Below, in pieces: positions 49,435 to 60,171 of a stretch of 64,000 nucleotides of DNA. Origin of the DNA: Thelephora terrestris (taxonomy: Eukaryota > Basidiomycota > Agaricomycetes > Thelephorales > Thelephoraceae); assembly GCA_015956445.1 (NCBI GenBank), contig WIUZ02000009.1, forward strand, positions 806,001 through 870,000, given 5' to 3'. Made by a program: the position numbers and the translations under genes. The notes beneath the pieces were generated by a model. The model made no database searches. It was not told the DNA's origin and was given only the letters and a program-made list of their open reading frames with translations. Position 1 is the stretch's first letter. Every line of letters begins with the position of its first letter.

Positions 49435-49697
49435 GATGGCTGCTGGCGATTTTGGTGGTGGCGAGAAAAGGTGAGTGAGAGTTGATCGATCCTAAGCGGT
49501 CGTTATTAGAATTACACGGGTTTACGTAGGGCATCGTAAAATATATGACTGATATGTCAGCCATACGGGGCGGAAACATCGCCGAATGGTACGGATATGT
49601 GCGCAGTGTTCACTCACTGTCACTACAGAAAGATTAATGGATAACTTGTGAGCCGTAGACGCCTGACAATATGCTATTTGGAAAGACAATCGCGAAG

Positions 49698-52600
49698 CTA
49701 CAAGCCAGTGAACCCATACTCGCCATCTAGGGTGTCTTCGTTATCATCTCCATCTGTTTCGTGCAAAATATCGGGGTCCATGTCTGAGCTATAGTCTGCA
49801 TCAGAGTCCGTAGTATGGTTCGACGAGGTATCTCCTTCGTTGGATGCCTCGTCCTGAGAGTCTCCTTCGCTGTTGTCTTCATGGCTGTCTCCTGAGTCCT
49901 TGCCTTCATCGTGCTCACCGTCTTCTGAGCCACTACCTGAGTCCGACAAAGTGGACATTAGGGAGTCATCGGCACCCCACCCTGTCTCAGTAAGCCAGGC
50001 CTCAATTGCACGCATGTAGAGGTGCCCAACCCCACCGCCCCGATATCGCATGAACATGTCGCGATCAACGAAGCTGCCGTGAAGGGATCAGATTGTAGAT
50101 AAATGGGGTAGTACGGAATAGTTACTTACATATTCACATGATAGTAATTCCAGTCATCCTCAAGGAACCTGACCGCGTGAGACCCTTCAGGACAGGGCTG
50201 AGGATCTGCAAGGTCATATTCAAAAGCCGGGATTATGTGGGTAGCACGCAGGACATCAGATGGCGATATAAAGCCATGCCACTCGGTCATGACGTCGCCC
50301 TGAGGGTCAACAAACTGTAAGCGTGGAATGCGAAGGTGGGAGAAGCCGTCTTTGTAAGTGGGATCCCGTTCGAACCAGCGGACCCAAAGGACTTGGAGTT
50401 CCTGTCTTCTGGAACCACTGATGAGCGTCTTTTTGCCTTTGTAGTGGATGGGGACTGTAAATATGTCGATGAGTCGGCCATATCGATATGGGTGAGAGTG
50501 ATCGCCCTCGGGAGAGACGACCATGATGTCGGGGCGTGTGCGGACGTTGATGGTGTCAGAGTGCCTCTGGAGGTCGTACGCTGTATAATTGATGCGAAGT
50601 GTCTTATGAATGGATATTTTACCACCCTTGTCGATATCAGTATCGAGTATGTCTTCACTGGAGGGTACATCCTCTTGAACCAGCAGTCGTGACAGAGCGT
50701 GTCTTTTGAGGTTCCATGTGAAATCCTAGAAGTGCGATTGGTAAACGATGGGCGAGAGAGACATGTGGCCCACCTCAAACAAAGGATCTGACTCCTGATC
50801 AGTCATCCAGATACGAGCGTTCTTGCTCTTCTTCCAAGGCTTCGAAATGACGTAGCTTGAGGCAGATGAAACGCAAGGGATGGCTTCATCTGCAGGTCCA
50901 GAGGTGCCCCTCTTCACCTCCGTGAGTCTTCTAATCAGACGTCTACGGGCTTCTTGATTGCTGATTGATCTGGCGACCAGTCGATGGTTTGTACGAGCAT
51001 AGAAGCGTTTCACACGCCGATGCTCGCATTCGCCCTGGTGAAATGATTAGTATATTATTAAGTGGATATGTAGCTAGAAAATAAAATTTACCATCTGTGT
51101 GCTATATGAATCGGTCGTTCCTCGTTGGCGGATAGTGTTGGCGTAATCTCCCAGTGCGTGGAGTTTATAGGTGGAGAGGTTAAACCTCCTTGTGCCCGAT
51201 GAGGCTTTCCTCTTTGACTTCCCAGTGGCCGCCTGTCGTTTCCGAGCCTCTGCCTCCTTCGGGAGCTCCTTGGTATCAAAGTTGTCACTAAACTTTGCAC
51301 CAAAGTGGCGGAGGGCGGATCCAAGCGGTTTTGTCAGGACGTCAAAGGAGGTCAACGTATGATCGGTGTGAAGGCGTAGCTTAGCATACGCGTGCCAGGT
51401 GGAAAGGGTGAAAACAAGGTCAAGGATGACCTTCTCGTGCTTCCTGGGCAACAGCCCCCCAATCACTGGGATGATACACTGAAATACATGAGTTAATTGT
51501 ACTATTGTTGGTTGTGAACGTACTTGTAAGATATCTTCAAAGTCTCGTGCGGCAAGTTTCTTCATCGCAGAGACGTTGTTGGAAAATTTTCGGATCGTGT
51601 CGAGTCCAAACGTCGGAACCTGTCGGAACCTACCCACATACACTGGGGGCAAGGGTTGGTTTACTGAGTCAGTAAAATGTGAGTAAATCACAAGCAAATG
51701 GAAAAAGAACCCAGCCAAATACTTGCCTGGCAAGTACAAAGCAAATTCACAATTTACTGAGCCAATTTACCTGCAATTTACTGGGTTCAGTATGCGCTCA
51801 GTATGTTTGCAGTTTACTGGGTCATGTGACCATGGTTTCCCCATTAGGTAAACCTCGGAAAATTTTACAATTTACTGAGCCACTTGCCCAATCAGTATGT
51901 TTTCAATTTGCTGAGTGATTTAATCACAATTTACTGACGATGTACCTGATTGGTTAATTTGAAAAATACCCGAAAATTTACCTGGACGTGTCATTGTCAG
52001 TAAACTGCAAGTTTTCTTTCAGTGAAATGGAAATACACGTCAGGTAAACTGGGAAAACATGTGACAATTTGATCGTGGTTTACTGGGCTCAGTAAATCAG
52101 AAAAAAACTTAACTGGTTTATTGACGATGTACCTGATTGGCTAATTTGAAAAAACTCGAAATTTTACCAGGACGTGTCTTTATCAGTAAACTGCAAGTTT
52201 TCTTTCAGTAAATCGCAAGTACACATAAAGTAAACCAGAAAACACGTGTAAACTGTAAGTAAATTCAAAGTTTACGTGTTTTCTGGTTTACTGAAAGAAA
52301 ACTTGCAGTTTACTGATAAAGATACGTCCTGGTAAAATTTCGAGTTTTTTCAAATTAGCCAATCAGGTACATCGTCAATAAACCAGTTAAGTTTTTTTCT
52401 GATTTACTGAGCCCAGTAAACCACGATCAAATTGTCACATGTTTTCCCAGTTTACCTGACGTGTATTTCCATTTCACTGAAAGAAAACTTGCAGTTTACT
52501 GACAATGACACGTCCAGGTAAATTTTCGGGTATTTTTCAAATTAACCAATCAGGTACATCGTCAGTAAATTGTGATTAAATCACTCAGCAAATTGAAAAC

Positions 52601-55212
52601 ATACTGATTGGGCAAGTGGCTCAGTAAATTGTAAAATTTTCCGAGGTTTACCTAATGGGGAAACCATGGTCACATGACCCAGTAAACTGCAAACATACTG
52701 AGCGCATACTGAACCCAGTAAATTGCAGGTAAATTGGCTCAGTAAATTGTGAATTTGCTTTGTACTTGCCAGGCAAGTATTTGGCTGGGTTCTTTTTCCA
52801 TTTGCTTGTGATTTACTCACATTTTACTGACTCAGTAAACCAACCCTTGCCCCCAGTGATAAGAAATCAGGAAAACGGACAAATCATGATTGCGATCTCA
52901 CCGGCGGTCGAACTCCGCGATGACCCCTGCGCCTTGGGTATAGAGGATCCGAAGAAGATGCGTCAATACGGCCTTCCAGACGCCCAGCTCGAATTCATGC
53001 ATGAGGTCCACGACAAAGAGCGAGAAAAACTCCAGCCCGAACTTATCAAGGGCTGAAATGAATGCGCTCTGGGGGGGTAATCAACATGCGCTCGGTTTAA
53101 TAATTGGTTTACTTACACGTGTCGGCGTAAACGATTCTGAGCCAATTACACGGTTGACAGCCATCGAATTGACGGTATACCCCTTTTTGTAAATGATCTC
53201 CCGTGCGGTTTCAACGCTGGCCCGGTACCTTTCATTACATTTCCGAACTTTCGCCCTTCTTTGTCTGTCAACCATGGTTCCTAGACCCCTGATGTACTCT
53301 CGCCTGATGAGACATCGTGGACATGGACATATACCCATGTTTCGTACACAGGCTAGAAGTACTCTTTTCAGTGTACATAGTATCAATAAAAATCTGAGAT
53401 GTGTGAATTGGCGACTTACTTCTCCGGGTAATCAGCCATATATGCAAAAAACCGAGGGAACACACGGCGGATTACTTGATCGGCAAAACAGATAAAAATT
53501 CCAAATTGATATGCTTGTACAAAGTCCGGGGCACTGAGAATCAGTAGCCAGAGTGCCTGAATGAGCTCCCGTTTGCAATGTGTGATTGTTGCGTCCGAGG
53601 GAACAATACCAAATTTCTCCCGATACCAATCGGAAAAAGAGTCGGGAAGCTACATCATATCAATTATTAAATGATCCACAGGGGGCGTAACATAGATGAG
53701 ACACACCGAAGGAAAATAGGCCGTGTGATGCGCCGCATGTGAAGAGGGTTGACAGCGGATGTATTTGGAAAGGTTCCCAAAATACACATAGACGGGCCAG
53801 AGAGACGCGGTCCCAAACTGCGCAAGCATAGTCGCATCCGAATACGGAGCCAATTCAACCACAATGCTCTCGGCCTCAGGGTAATCTGGATGTGGGGGAA
53901 TGTTCTGGACTTCTTGATATGCGGTGATCATCTCATCTGAGGTATACGCTTCTCCATACAGCCGAATTGATGGTGCGTCATCTGTTGGCTTCCACCTCTC
54001 TTCGAATGGTGCTGTATGAAAAAACCCCGCTGTTGCCTCGTCCTGACAGGCGTTCTTGATAACAGCTGTTAGATCTCGATATAGGAGGCCTTCGATCTCG
54101 AATTCCACAGCGTCCACTTCGGCAACCTTCTCCTTGGGGCATGGCACGGAGATCTTTATGTTCGCCTTGTTCCACCCCTGACCTTCAAGGCTCGACTCAA
54201 AGGCATCAAGCTTCTTAAGCTCATTCGCCAACTTGACACCTCGCAGTTCCTCAGCCTCGAAGTCCTCGTGTAGGATGACATCGTCTATCAGGCGTTGGGC
54301 GTCGGCCATAGATTTTTGACCAGTTCCCGAACAGAACCATTGGATTAAGAGGGCGACTGTTGTGTTCAAAAACAGGCCTACCAGGTTGGATAGGCCTGTT
54401 ATAAACACGATCGGCATCCGAAGACCAGAGGCAAGATTGTCTGCACATGCTTGGTGAGTTTCTCCAGAATCGATGAAGTCGTTGTGATCCGGAACAGGGA
54501 CATTTGAGAGTTCTGATACGGGATGGCGATGATAGATCCTGAATCGTCCGAACTCATCCGCCTCTGTCATAAACTTCTTGAGCTCGACTGGAGGGGTTGG
54601 TGAGACAGGGGGCGTTGAGGAGGCTTGTCTTTGGTGTTTATCTGCCTCAACTATCGCCTCTTCCTCTTCCATTTGTCGCTTCTGTGTCTTGAAGCTCGGA
54701 AGGTGCGAGAGCCCCAAATCTGTATCCTGATATCTCGTTGGCAGTCGGCGTATGCGGCCATAGCGACCTGTAGAAAGTAGGGTAGCATCAGTCAGCAGGG
54801 GAGGTGCGTTTATTGGGGGTGGTGGGGCAGCGGTTTGGCCCCCACCCTGTAACGACGACAATAATTGTGAGGCATATGCTTTTACTAAGCCTATTTTTAC
54901 AGAACACACCTCAAGATCAACATCAGCGGGTTCTACAGCCTCTGGGACAATCTCCAAATGTTCAGAGGAGGATATTTTGCGCCGTTTGGCCTGTTGGTAA
55001 TCGTCTTCACGCCGCTTGACCTCCTTGCCAACTGAGGCAAGTCCAAGTTTGGCTATCTTACACTTTCCAACATGAGTGGTAAGCGCTCTGTCACCTTTTG
55101 CTTTGAAGTTGCATCCTTCAGCAGGGCACACAAGCATGGTAGACGTGCGTTTGGGAGGAAGAGAGATGTCTTTTCTCTCTGTGAGTACTTTGCTCATTGC
55201 ACGACGCCTCAT
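49698..55212 (-). CDS. Plavaka-type transposase, apparently whole
   Basis: Exons (minus): 55212-53707, 53649-53420, 53363-53117, 53068-52902, 51629-51524, 51478-51092, 51034-50774, 50725-50130, 50073-49698; all phases agree; 1,291 aa. It starts with a zinc-finger-like segment (MLVCPAEGCNFKAKGDRALT, THVGKC). Family blocks: DEFGRFRIYHRHPVSE, LAPYSDATMLAQFGTASLWP, VYVYFGNLSKYIR, then LPDSFSDWYREKFG, FPRFFAYMADYPEK, CPCPRCLIR, and VVDLMHEFELGVWKAVLTHL (which probably holds a catalytic Asp/Glu), FDRRFRQVPTFG, CEHRRVKRFYARTNH, NYTAYDLQRHSDTINVRTRP, FVDRDMFMRYRGGGVGH. The acidic Ser/Asp/Glu tail ends GEYGFTGL. The intron between 52902 and 51629 was 51 nt before a palindromic element landed in it. 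A further intron between about 54848 and 54768 is possible but not needed. Confidence 0.88.
51641..52858. mobile_element. 1,218-bp palindromic (foldback) element inside a transposase intron
   Basis: The whole element is two nearly identical inverted arms of about 600 bp. The ends are CACTGGGGGCAAGGGTTGG and its complement; ATA at 51638-51640 and 52859-52861 is a 3-bp target duplication. End sequence and duplication length fit the CACTA superfamily. The arms differ by about one base and one stretch of about 22 nt near the centre. A module beginning GACGATGTACCTGATTGG, about 88 bp long, occurs twice in each arm (51936 and 52122 on the left). TTTACTG/CAGTAAA occurs about 12 times per arm. No transposase frame inside; the only frames are mirror images of each other. 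Non-autonomous. Confidence 0.9.
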
Positions 55213-55418
55213 CTTTTTCTCTGATTTGATTCGATCGCATCACACCGCTCTTTTTCCTCTTCCACCACGTCCTCTCTTTGCTCTCCGACTGCGTTGTCTC
55301 TCTTCACCATCATTCTGCCGCTTTTTTCTCTCCCCTTCATTGAATCTGATCTCACCTTCATTCTGCTTCGTCTTTGTCGGTTTTATATCGTGCAGATCAG
55401 TTGTCCCCCGATATCAGT
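55213..55418. promoter_or_regulatory. Divergent promoter of transposase and DUF6698 gene
   Basis: 206 bp between the two starts, CT-rich on the plus strand, with TTTTATATC at 55381-55389, 30 nt before the plus-strand ATG. Confidence 0.5.
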
Positions 55419-58400
55419 ATGACACGACATCGGGGATCCAAGGAGGCTGACACGGCAAAGAAGCGTCCAAGAAAAGCTTTCAGCTTCATGTCACTTGGCT
55501 CGAGAACCAAAGGGTTTGTATCTTAATTTCTTGACCCTTTACGAGCTGATGTAAAACTATCAGGTGGGATAAAAATGCTCCACGAAGTGATTGCCCGTAT
55601 GGCATTTTTGGAAAACGCATGCAGAGATCGTTAATGGGTTTTGGATCCCTTGTGACTGCCATTTACTCGCAAGAGATGATCACTGAAGCCACGCTCAATG
55701 CAAGTCATGGCATCTTGAACCCGGGTAAGGGCAACATGCGCTATTTTCACGAACGGCTGGGGTTCCACAGGTACATTTTAGGCATAAGCTGACAAAAGGT
55801 TGACTACTAACATGAAAATTTAGGGACGGCGTCACTACAGAATACCAAACTATGCGCAGAGCTGTAACAGTCTTACTTCGCCAATTTCCAGGTATCAAAC
55901 ATGATATTGAAAAATCCAAACAAAATGGTGATGCGCTCATCCAGAAGATCAGAAGGGTATGTGTCGATACCCCTGCCCTATATGCGATTATATGCGCAAC
56001 TGCACAACCGTACTATGGAAGTTCTGACATCCGCTCATGCCAGGTTATGAAAGGTGCACATGCAGCGCGCAACACTGATGCAAACTCAATCAGGAGTAAT
56101 ATTTTCACCCTCTCCCATGACGACGCCAAGAAACGTGGTTGGTCAATGCCGGCAAAGATTGAGAAGTCAAACCGTGGCATCAAGTCTGAGTGCACGGCAC
56201 GGTTCCTCCTCTCCTTCAAGGAACGCGATGAATATCTCAAAGATCCGGAAGCGTTGGTCTTCTTTATATATTGTTTCATTCCATCAGACAGCTGACAGAT
56301 CGCCTTAGTTACCGCGAGAAGGTTGAACGAAACCAAATCAAGCTGTCATTGACCGACACGTGGCCTGCCATCCTGTATGATGAGAGCATGGTTAATGATG
56401 AAGACGAGCTAGCCGGTCTCTTCAGGAGTGAGACACTCCTTCGTGTATGTTTTTTATCAACCTGCATATACTTACCACACTCACAAGATCCAATCTTAGT
56501 GCGGGATAACCATTCTGTGCAGCCCATCCGCAGGGTGTGAATGGAAATATCCTGAGCCAGGTGCTCGGTCATTCTCAGCAAGCCAAAAAGAGTCAAACGC
56601 TGAAATTAACGGAATCAAGAGGATAACACCTGAAACCATCGCATACTTTTCAACTTTAGTATGATTTCCTACTGTTGTTCTTGATTATATGCACGCTCTG
56701 ACCTGGCACTTGGTAGGCAATTTTTGCCATCCACGACAGCCTCATTTTCTGTCGTGACCTTGGAGGGATCGATCTCTCCGAGGTGTATCATGATGTTGTG
56801 GCTGCGCTGAGAATGAAGACAGAATGGGCCGTTCAAACGTTAGCATTTTGGAATAAGTAAGTGGGATACATGGTTTACGCCCATAGCTAATCTCAGCAAT
56901 TTATTAGGATCTTCTTTGGAGAAAGAGAAGAAGAAGAAACCGAGCCAAGGATCAACCGCGAAGATAGGTTCAAGCAACTGGAGGCAAAACAACGAGAGAG
57001 AGAAGGCCTGATGGTGTTAGATGCTGACCCACCTAGGTTACCGGCAATCACTCCACCACGTCCTCGAGGCGTTCAGAATCTTGATAACTCAGGTGAGGAT
57101 TTCAATCTTGCTTTGAGCGGATTGACTGGCTACTAAGTCACCCATCTTCGAAGGGCTGGGATCGCCCACACTTGATGATGCAGAGGACAGAGGTGAGATC
57201 TTATGATATTTCATGATCAACGACACTTATAAGATTCGCTATCATACAGTCTCTCTTCCTCCCAAGTCAAAGAACACGCAAAAGAGAAGGATGAGTGGTT
57301 AGTCTTGCCAGTCTGTAGATCCTGCAGACGCCTACTCACATCGCCACTCAGTCCCTGACTCAGACTTAGACCTAGACCCGGAATCAGAACCTGATTCTGA
57401 CCCTGATTCTGATGGAAAACAGTCCGGTACGCCTAGCCACATTACTCATCCATGTGTCATGGTTAAGTACTGACTACACACTATCATCGCAGATGCCGCA
57501 ACGCCTCCGCCCAAAAAAGTTCCGAGGCATTCAATTGGTATGTCATCCCCTCCCTTGTGTCTTATGTTCTGACATTACGTTAGACCGAGAACATTCTCCT
57601 GCTACAGTACGACCTACAGCAGCTAGAAAGAAGCAAACCACCCAGTCATCATCTTCCCAGCTGCAGGACGATGCTGAGGATGGTGAGTCTAATTCTGTCT
57701 CTGTGAATTGACGCCATCAAGATTATACTAATTTCCTAGATAACCACGTGAATGTGGGCGAATGGGATGCCGTATGCAAGGAACTCAAGAAATGTAAGTG
57801 TCATACCCAATTATCGGTCTGCCTACTCCACCCACTGTCGAACCCCAGCAATCAAGTACGCAACAGCTGCCAGTCTCAAGGAAGCAACCAACGAGTTCAC
57901 AAAGATTGTGTCCATGAGGGCAGAGAAGGGCACACGCTACTACAATGAACACTGGGACCGTCTCGGTAAGTGGTCTTATATATTACAGCCCTGAATGGTC
58001 GTTGACGTTCTCCATAGAATGGTTGAGGATGGACGTTGAACGACAGTACCAACGCACCATAGCAACAGGTTTGACATTTGAATACACCTTCAAGTTGCTC
58101 ACTGACAATTTATTGACTTGTGACCGCCCACTAGGCTTAGTGTTGAAGATCCCGGCTACAAAAAAGAAAGGTACATCATTCCCATTTTCTACCTTATCCC
58201 ACTGTGCTGACAACGTCTCACCATGAACTTCACAGGACCCCAAAGAGCCAAAAAAGGTGCGCTGATCTATATCAAACTAGACATTTGTTACTAATAATGT
58301 GTTGCCAGTGGTCCCGGGAGCACGAAGGATCACAAGGAGCATCTCTCGTCGGGAGGGCCAGGATGATGATGACGATGAACTTGACCCTCCTGCCAAAATT

Positions 58401-58448
58401 GATAAGCTCATCAACCCGCCTGTCGTGCCGTCAAGAAGGAAGCGTTAG
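55419..58448 (+). CDS. DUF6698-family protein, probably carried by the transposon
   Basis: First exons: 55419-55513, 55564-55770, 55824-55956, 56044-56252, 56309-56444, 56500-56658, 56717-56856, 56908-57092; then about nine short exons to the stop at 58446-58448. The conserved part (residues 1-480) shows FGKRMQRSLMGFGSLVTAIY, VLLRQFPGIKHDI, VMKGAHAARNTDANSIRSNI, KIEKSNRGIKSECTARFLLS, DTWPAILYDESM, LAGLFRSETLLR, RITPETIAYFSTL, AIFAIHDSLIF and QTLAFWNKIFFGE. This is the plan of the DUF6698 family of basidiomycetes. After it comes an acidic Asp/Ser-repeat linker (DSDLDLDPESEPDSDPDSDG), then a second conserved-looking block (DNHVNVGEWDAVCKELKK, NEFTKIVSMRAEKGTRYYNE) and a basic tail ending VVPSRRKR. 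Function unknown; DNA or transposase binding is a guess from the charged tail. Confidence 0.75.
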
Positions 58449-58708
58449 TCTCCAGCAATCCCTGTCAAAGTTTCTTGTCACGCCCTCCACCACAATAAAT
58501 AGCTTTCTTGGCCCCGATCATCATGTACCGCCTGTCTCTCGTACCTGAATCGTTCTCCCTACATCTGCGGTGTAATACTGATTCTGTAATTGTCAGTATA
58601 TATCCTATTACACCCAAAATCCAAACCCCGTGTAACAAATAAACCGTTGTTATCAGATTTTTTCACAATGAACTCAGATCAATACAATGAATTCCGGTTT
58701 ACCATCAC

Positions 58709-59070
58709 AAGCCTTGTTCTTTGACATAACCCTTGCTTTTCATTATAACCCTTGTTTTCCGTCATAACCTTTGTTTTCTGACATAACACTGGTTTTCCGA
58801 CATATCCCTTGTTTTCCAACATATCCCTTATTTTCCGTCATAACCTTTGTTTTCTGACATAGCACTTGTTTCCCGACATATCCCTTGTTTTCTGACATAA
58901 CCCTCGCTTTTCATTATAACCTTTGTTTTCCAACATATCCCTTATTCTCCGACATAACCCTTGCTTTTCATTGTAACCCCCACTTCTCTTCATAATGCTT
59001 GCATTTTGTTATGACTGCCACTTTCTCTTGTAACCCTCATTTCTCGTTAAAACCTTTGCTTTCCATCACA
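58709..59070. repeat. Minisatellite, 20-bp unit, about 18 copies
   Basis: Repeats of CATAACCCTTGTTTTCCGA and variants (TCATAACCTTTGTTTTCTGA, CATATCCCTTGTTTTCCAA), becoming more diverged towards 59070. It begins 260 bp after the stop of the DUF6698 gene. Confidence 0.85.
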
Positions 59071-60171
59071 ATGTCTCAGTCTATCGATCGAAGCTCATCA
59101 AGGCACGGTCAAGTCTGCGGCAACGCGGTAAGCATTGCGGTGATATTACTATTTTATGGAGGTGTTGTGAGAACTCGGAGGACTCTTACGAAGACACGCG
59201 ATCTATACAAACTATTATCGCCTTTACCAGAGCTTCTGTTTCCGAACAGAGTTCATAACTTCTTTCCCCTTTTCCTGATGGTCGCGTAACAAATGGTGGA
59301 AAACCCCTTGCCAAGGCACACGAAGCCGTTTCATCTCGAAGATATCATGAACGTGCCCTCCCCGCCCCGTGGGATCCCCGAGGATAGTTGTAATAGTATG
59401 CAACCGTACTTACCCAATTTGTAATGAGTGACTGTCCGCAGGAATAGTTTGAACAGCAAATATACATATCCGCCGTAGAAGGGTGCCAGTTCCCGCATTT
59501 CGTGGTGTTCCTGACCCTCCAGAGCGGTCGGGGTCCTTCACCTTCCTTAACGGTCCACAAATATTCACCTAGATTCGAGTGTACACTGTGTACATCCCAC
59601 GGACAGTCACTCAATACAAACACGGATTGACTGCCAGAACTTTTGTGCAAAGACTCCACAGGTTTGTACATCCATTTTAGTCTACCAATATTTGTACATT
59701 GCTCGTGTATCCCACAACCCGTGAGAACTGGGCTTGGGGGAGTGATCGAGTCCGCCCTGGACCTTCCCCCGCCATCAGACGGTGAAACCGTGAGAACTCT
59801 GTCGCAAAAAGCTGGCGCCAAATTTTTATCAATAAAAATCCACTTTGAGCGAATTCTGATCCGGAGTGATCAAGATCGATTATTATGAAAGAGAAGAGAT
59901 AAAAATCTCGACCAAAGTAAATAAAATCTGATTTTAATCCTATTTAAAATTGATTTATAATTGATTGATGATTGCTTTTGGACTGAGTTATTATCTTGTC
60001 GGGTCAGATTGGAATTAAATATTGGTTGAATTGGGGTTTGATTGTCACGAGATTATATACTGTATTTTAATCACACATTGCAAGAAATCAATCAAACGAA
60101 AATTGCATTCCAAGATATTGATCTATGTACATGTTTATAGGGTCTGATCATGTCTGAGATGTAAAAACAGC
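59071..60171. other. Intergenic, AT-rich from 59810 to 60130
   Basis: No gene supported. The minus-strand frame 59821-59345 has no recognisable domain. From about 59820 the sequence is strongly AT-rich with repeated TTGATT/AATCAA words, unlike the rest of the window apart from its right edge. Confidence 0.45.

Larger units (their letters stand above)
49621..58448. mobile_element. Plavaka-type DNA transposon with transposase and DUF6698 gene (right end unresolved)
   Basis: Contains a whole transposase gene (minus, 49698-55212) and a divergent DUF6698 gene (plus, 55419-58448) from a shared 206-bp promoter. At 49621 stands CACTACAGAAAGATTAATGG, very like the CACTACAAGAAA end of the CACTA superfamily, 77 bp outside the transposase stop, so it is a good candidate for the left end. 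No matching inverted copy was found to the right up to 64000, so the right end may have diverged or been lost, or the true ends may differ. Whether the DUF6698 gene travels with the element is inference from adjacency. Confidence 0.7.

Noticed and set aside
49698-50057. Acidic Ser/Asp/Glu-rich frame as a separate gene
   Set aside because: It is the last exon of the transposase; the intron at 50074-50129 joins it in phase to the VN/FVDRDMFMRYRGGG block.
51679-52820. Two identical 79-codon frames in opposite directions
   Set aside because: They are mirror images produced by the palindromic element, with no start context or domain.
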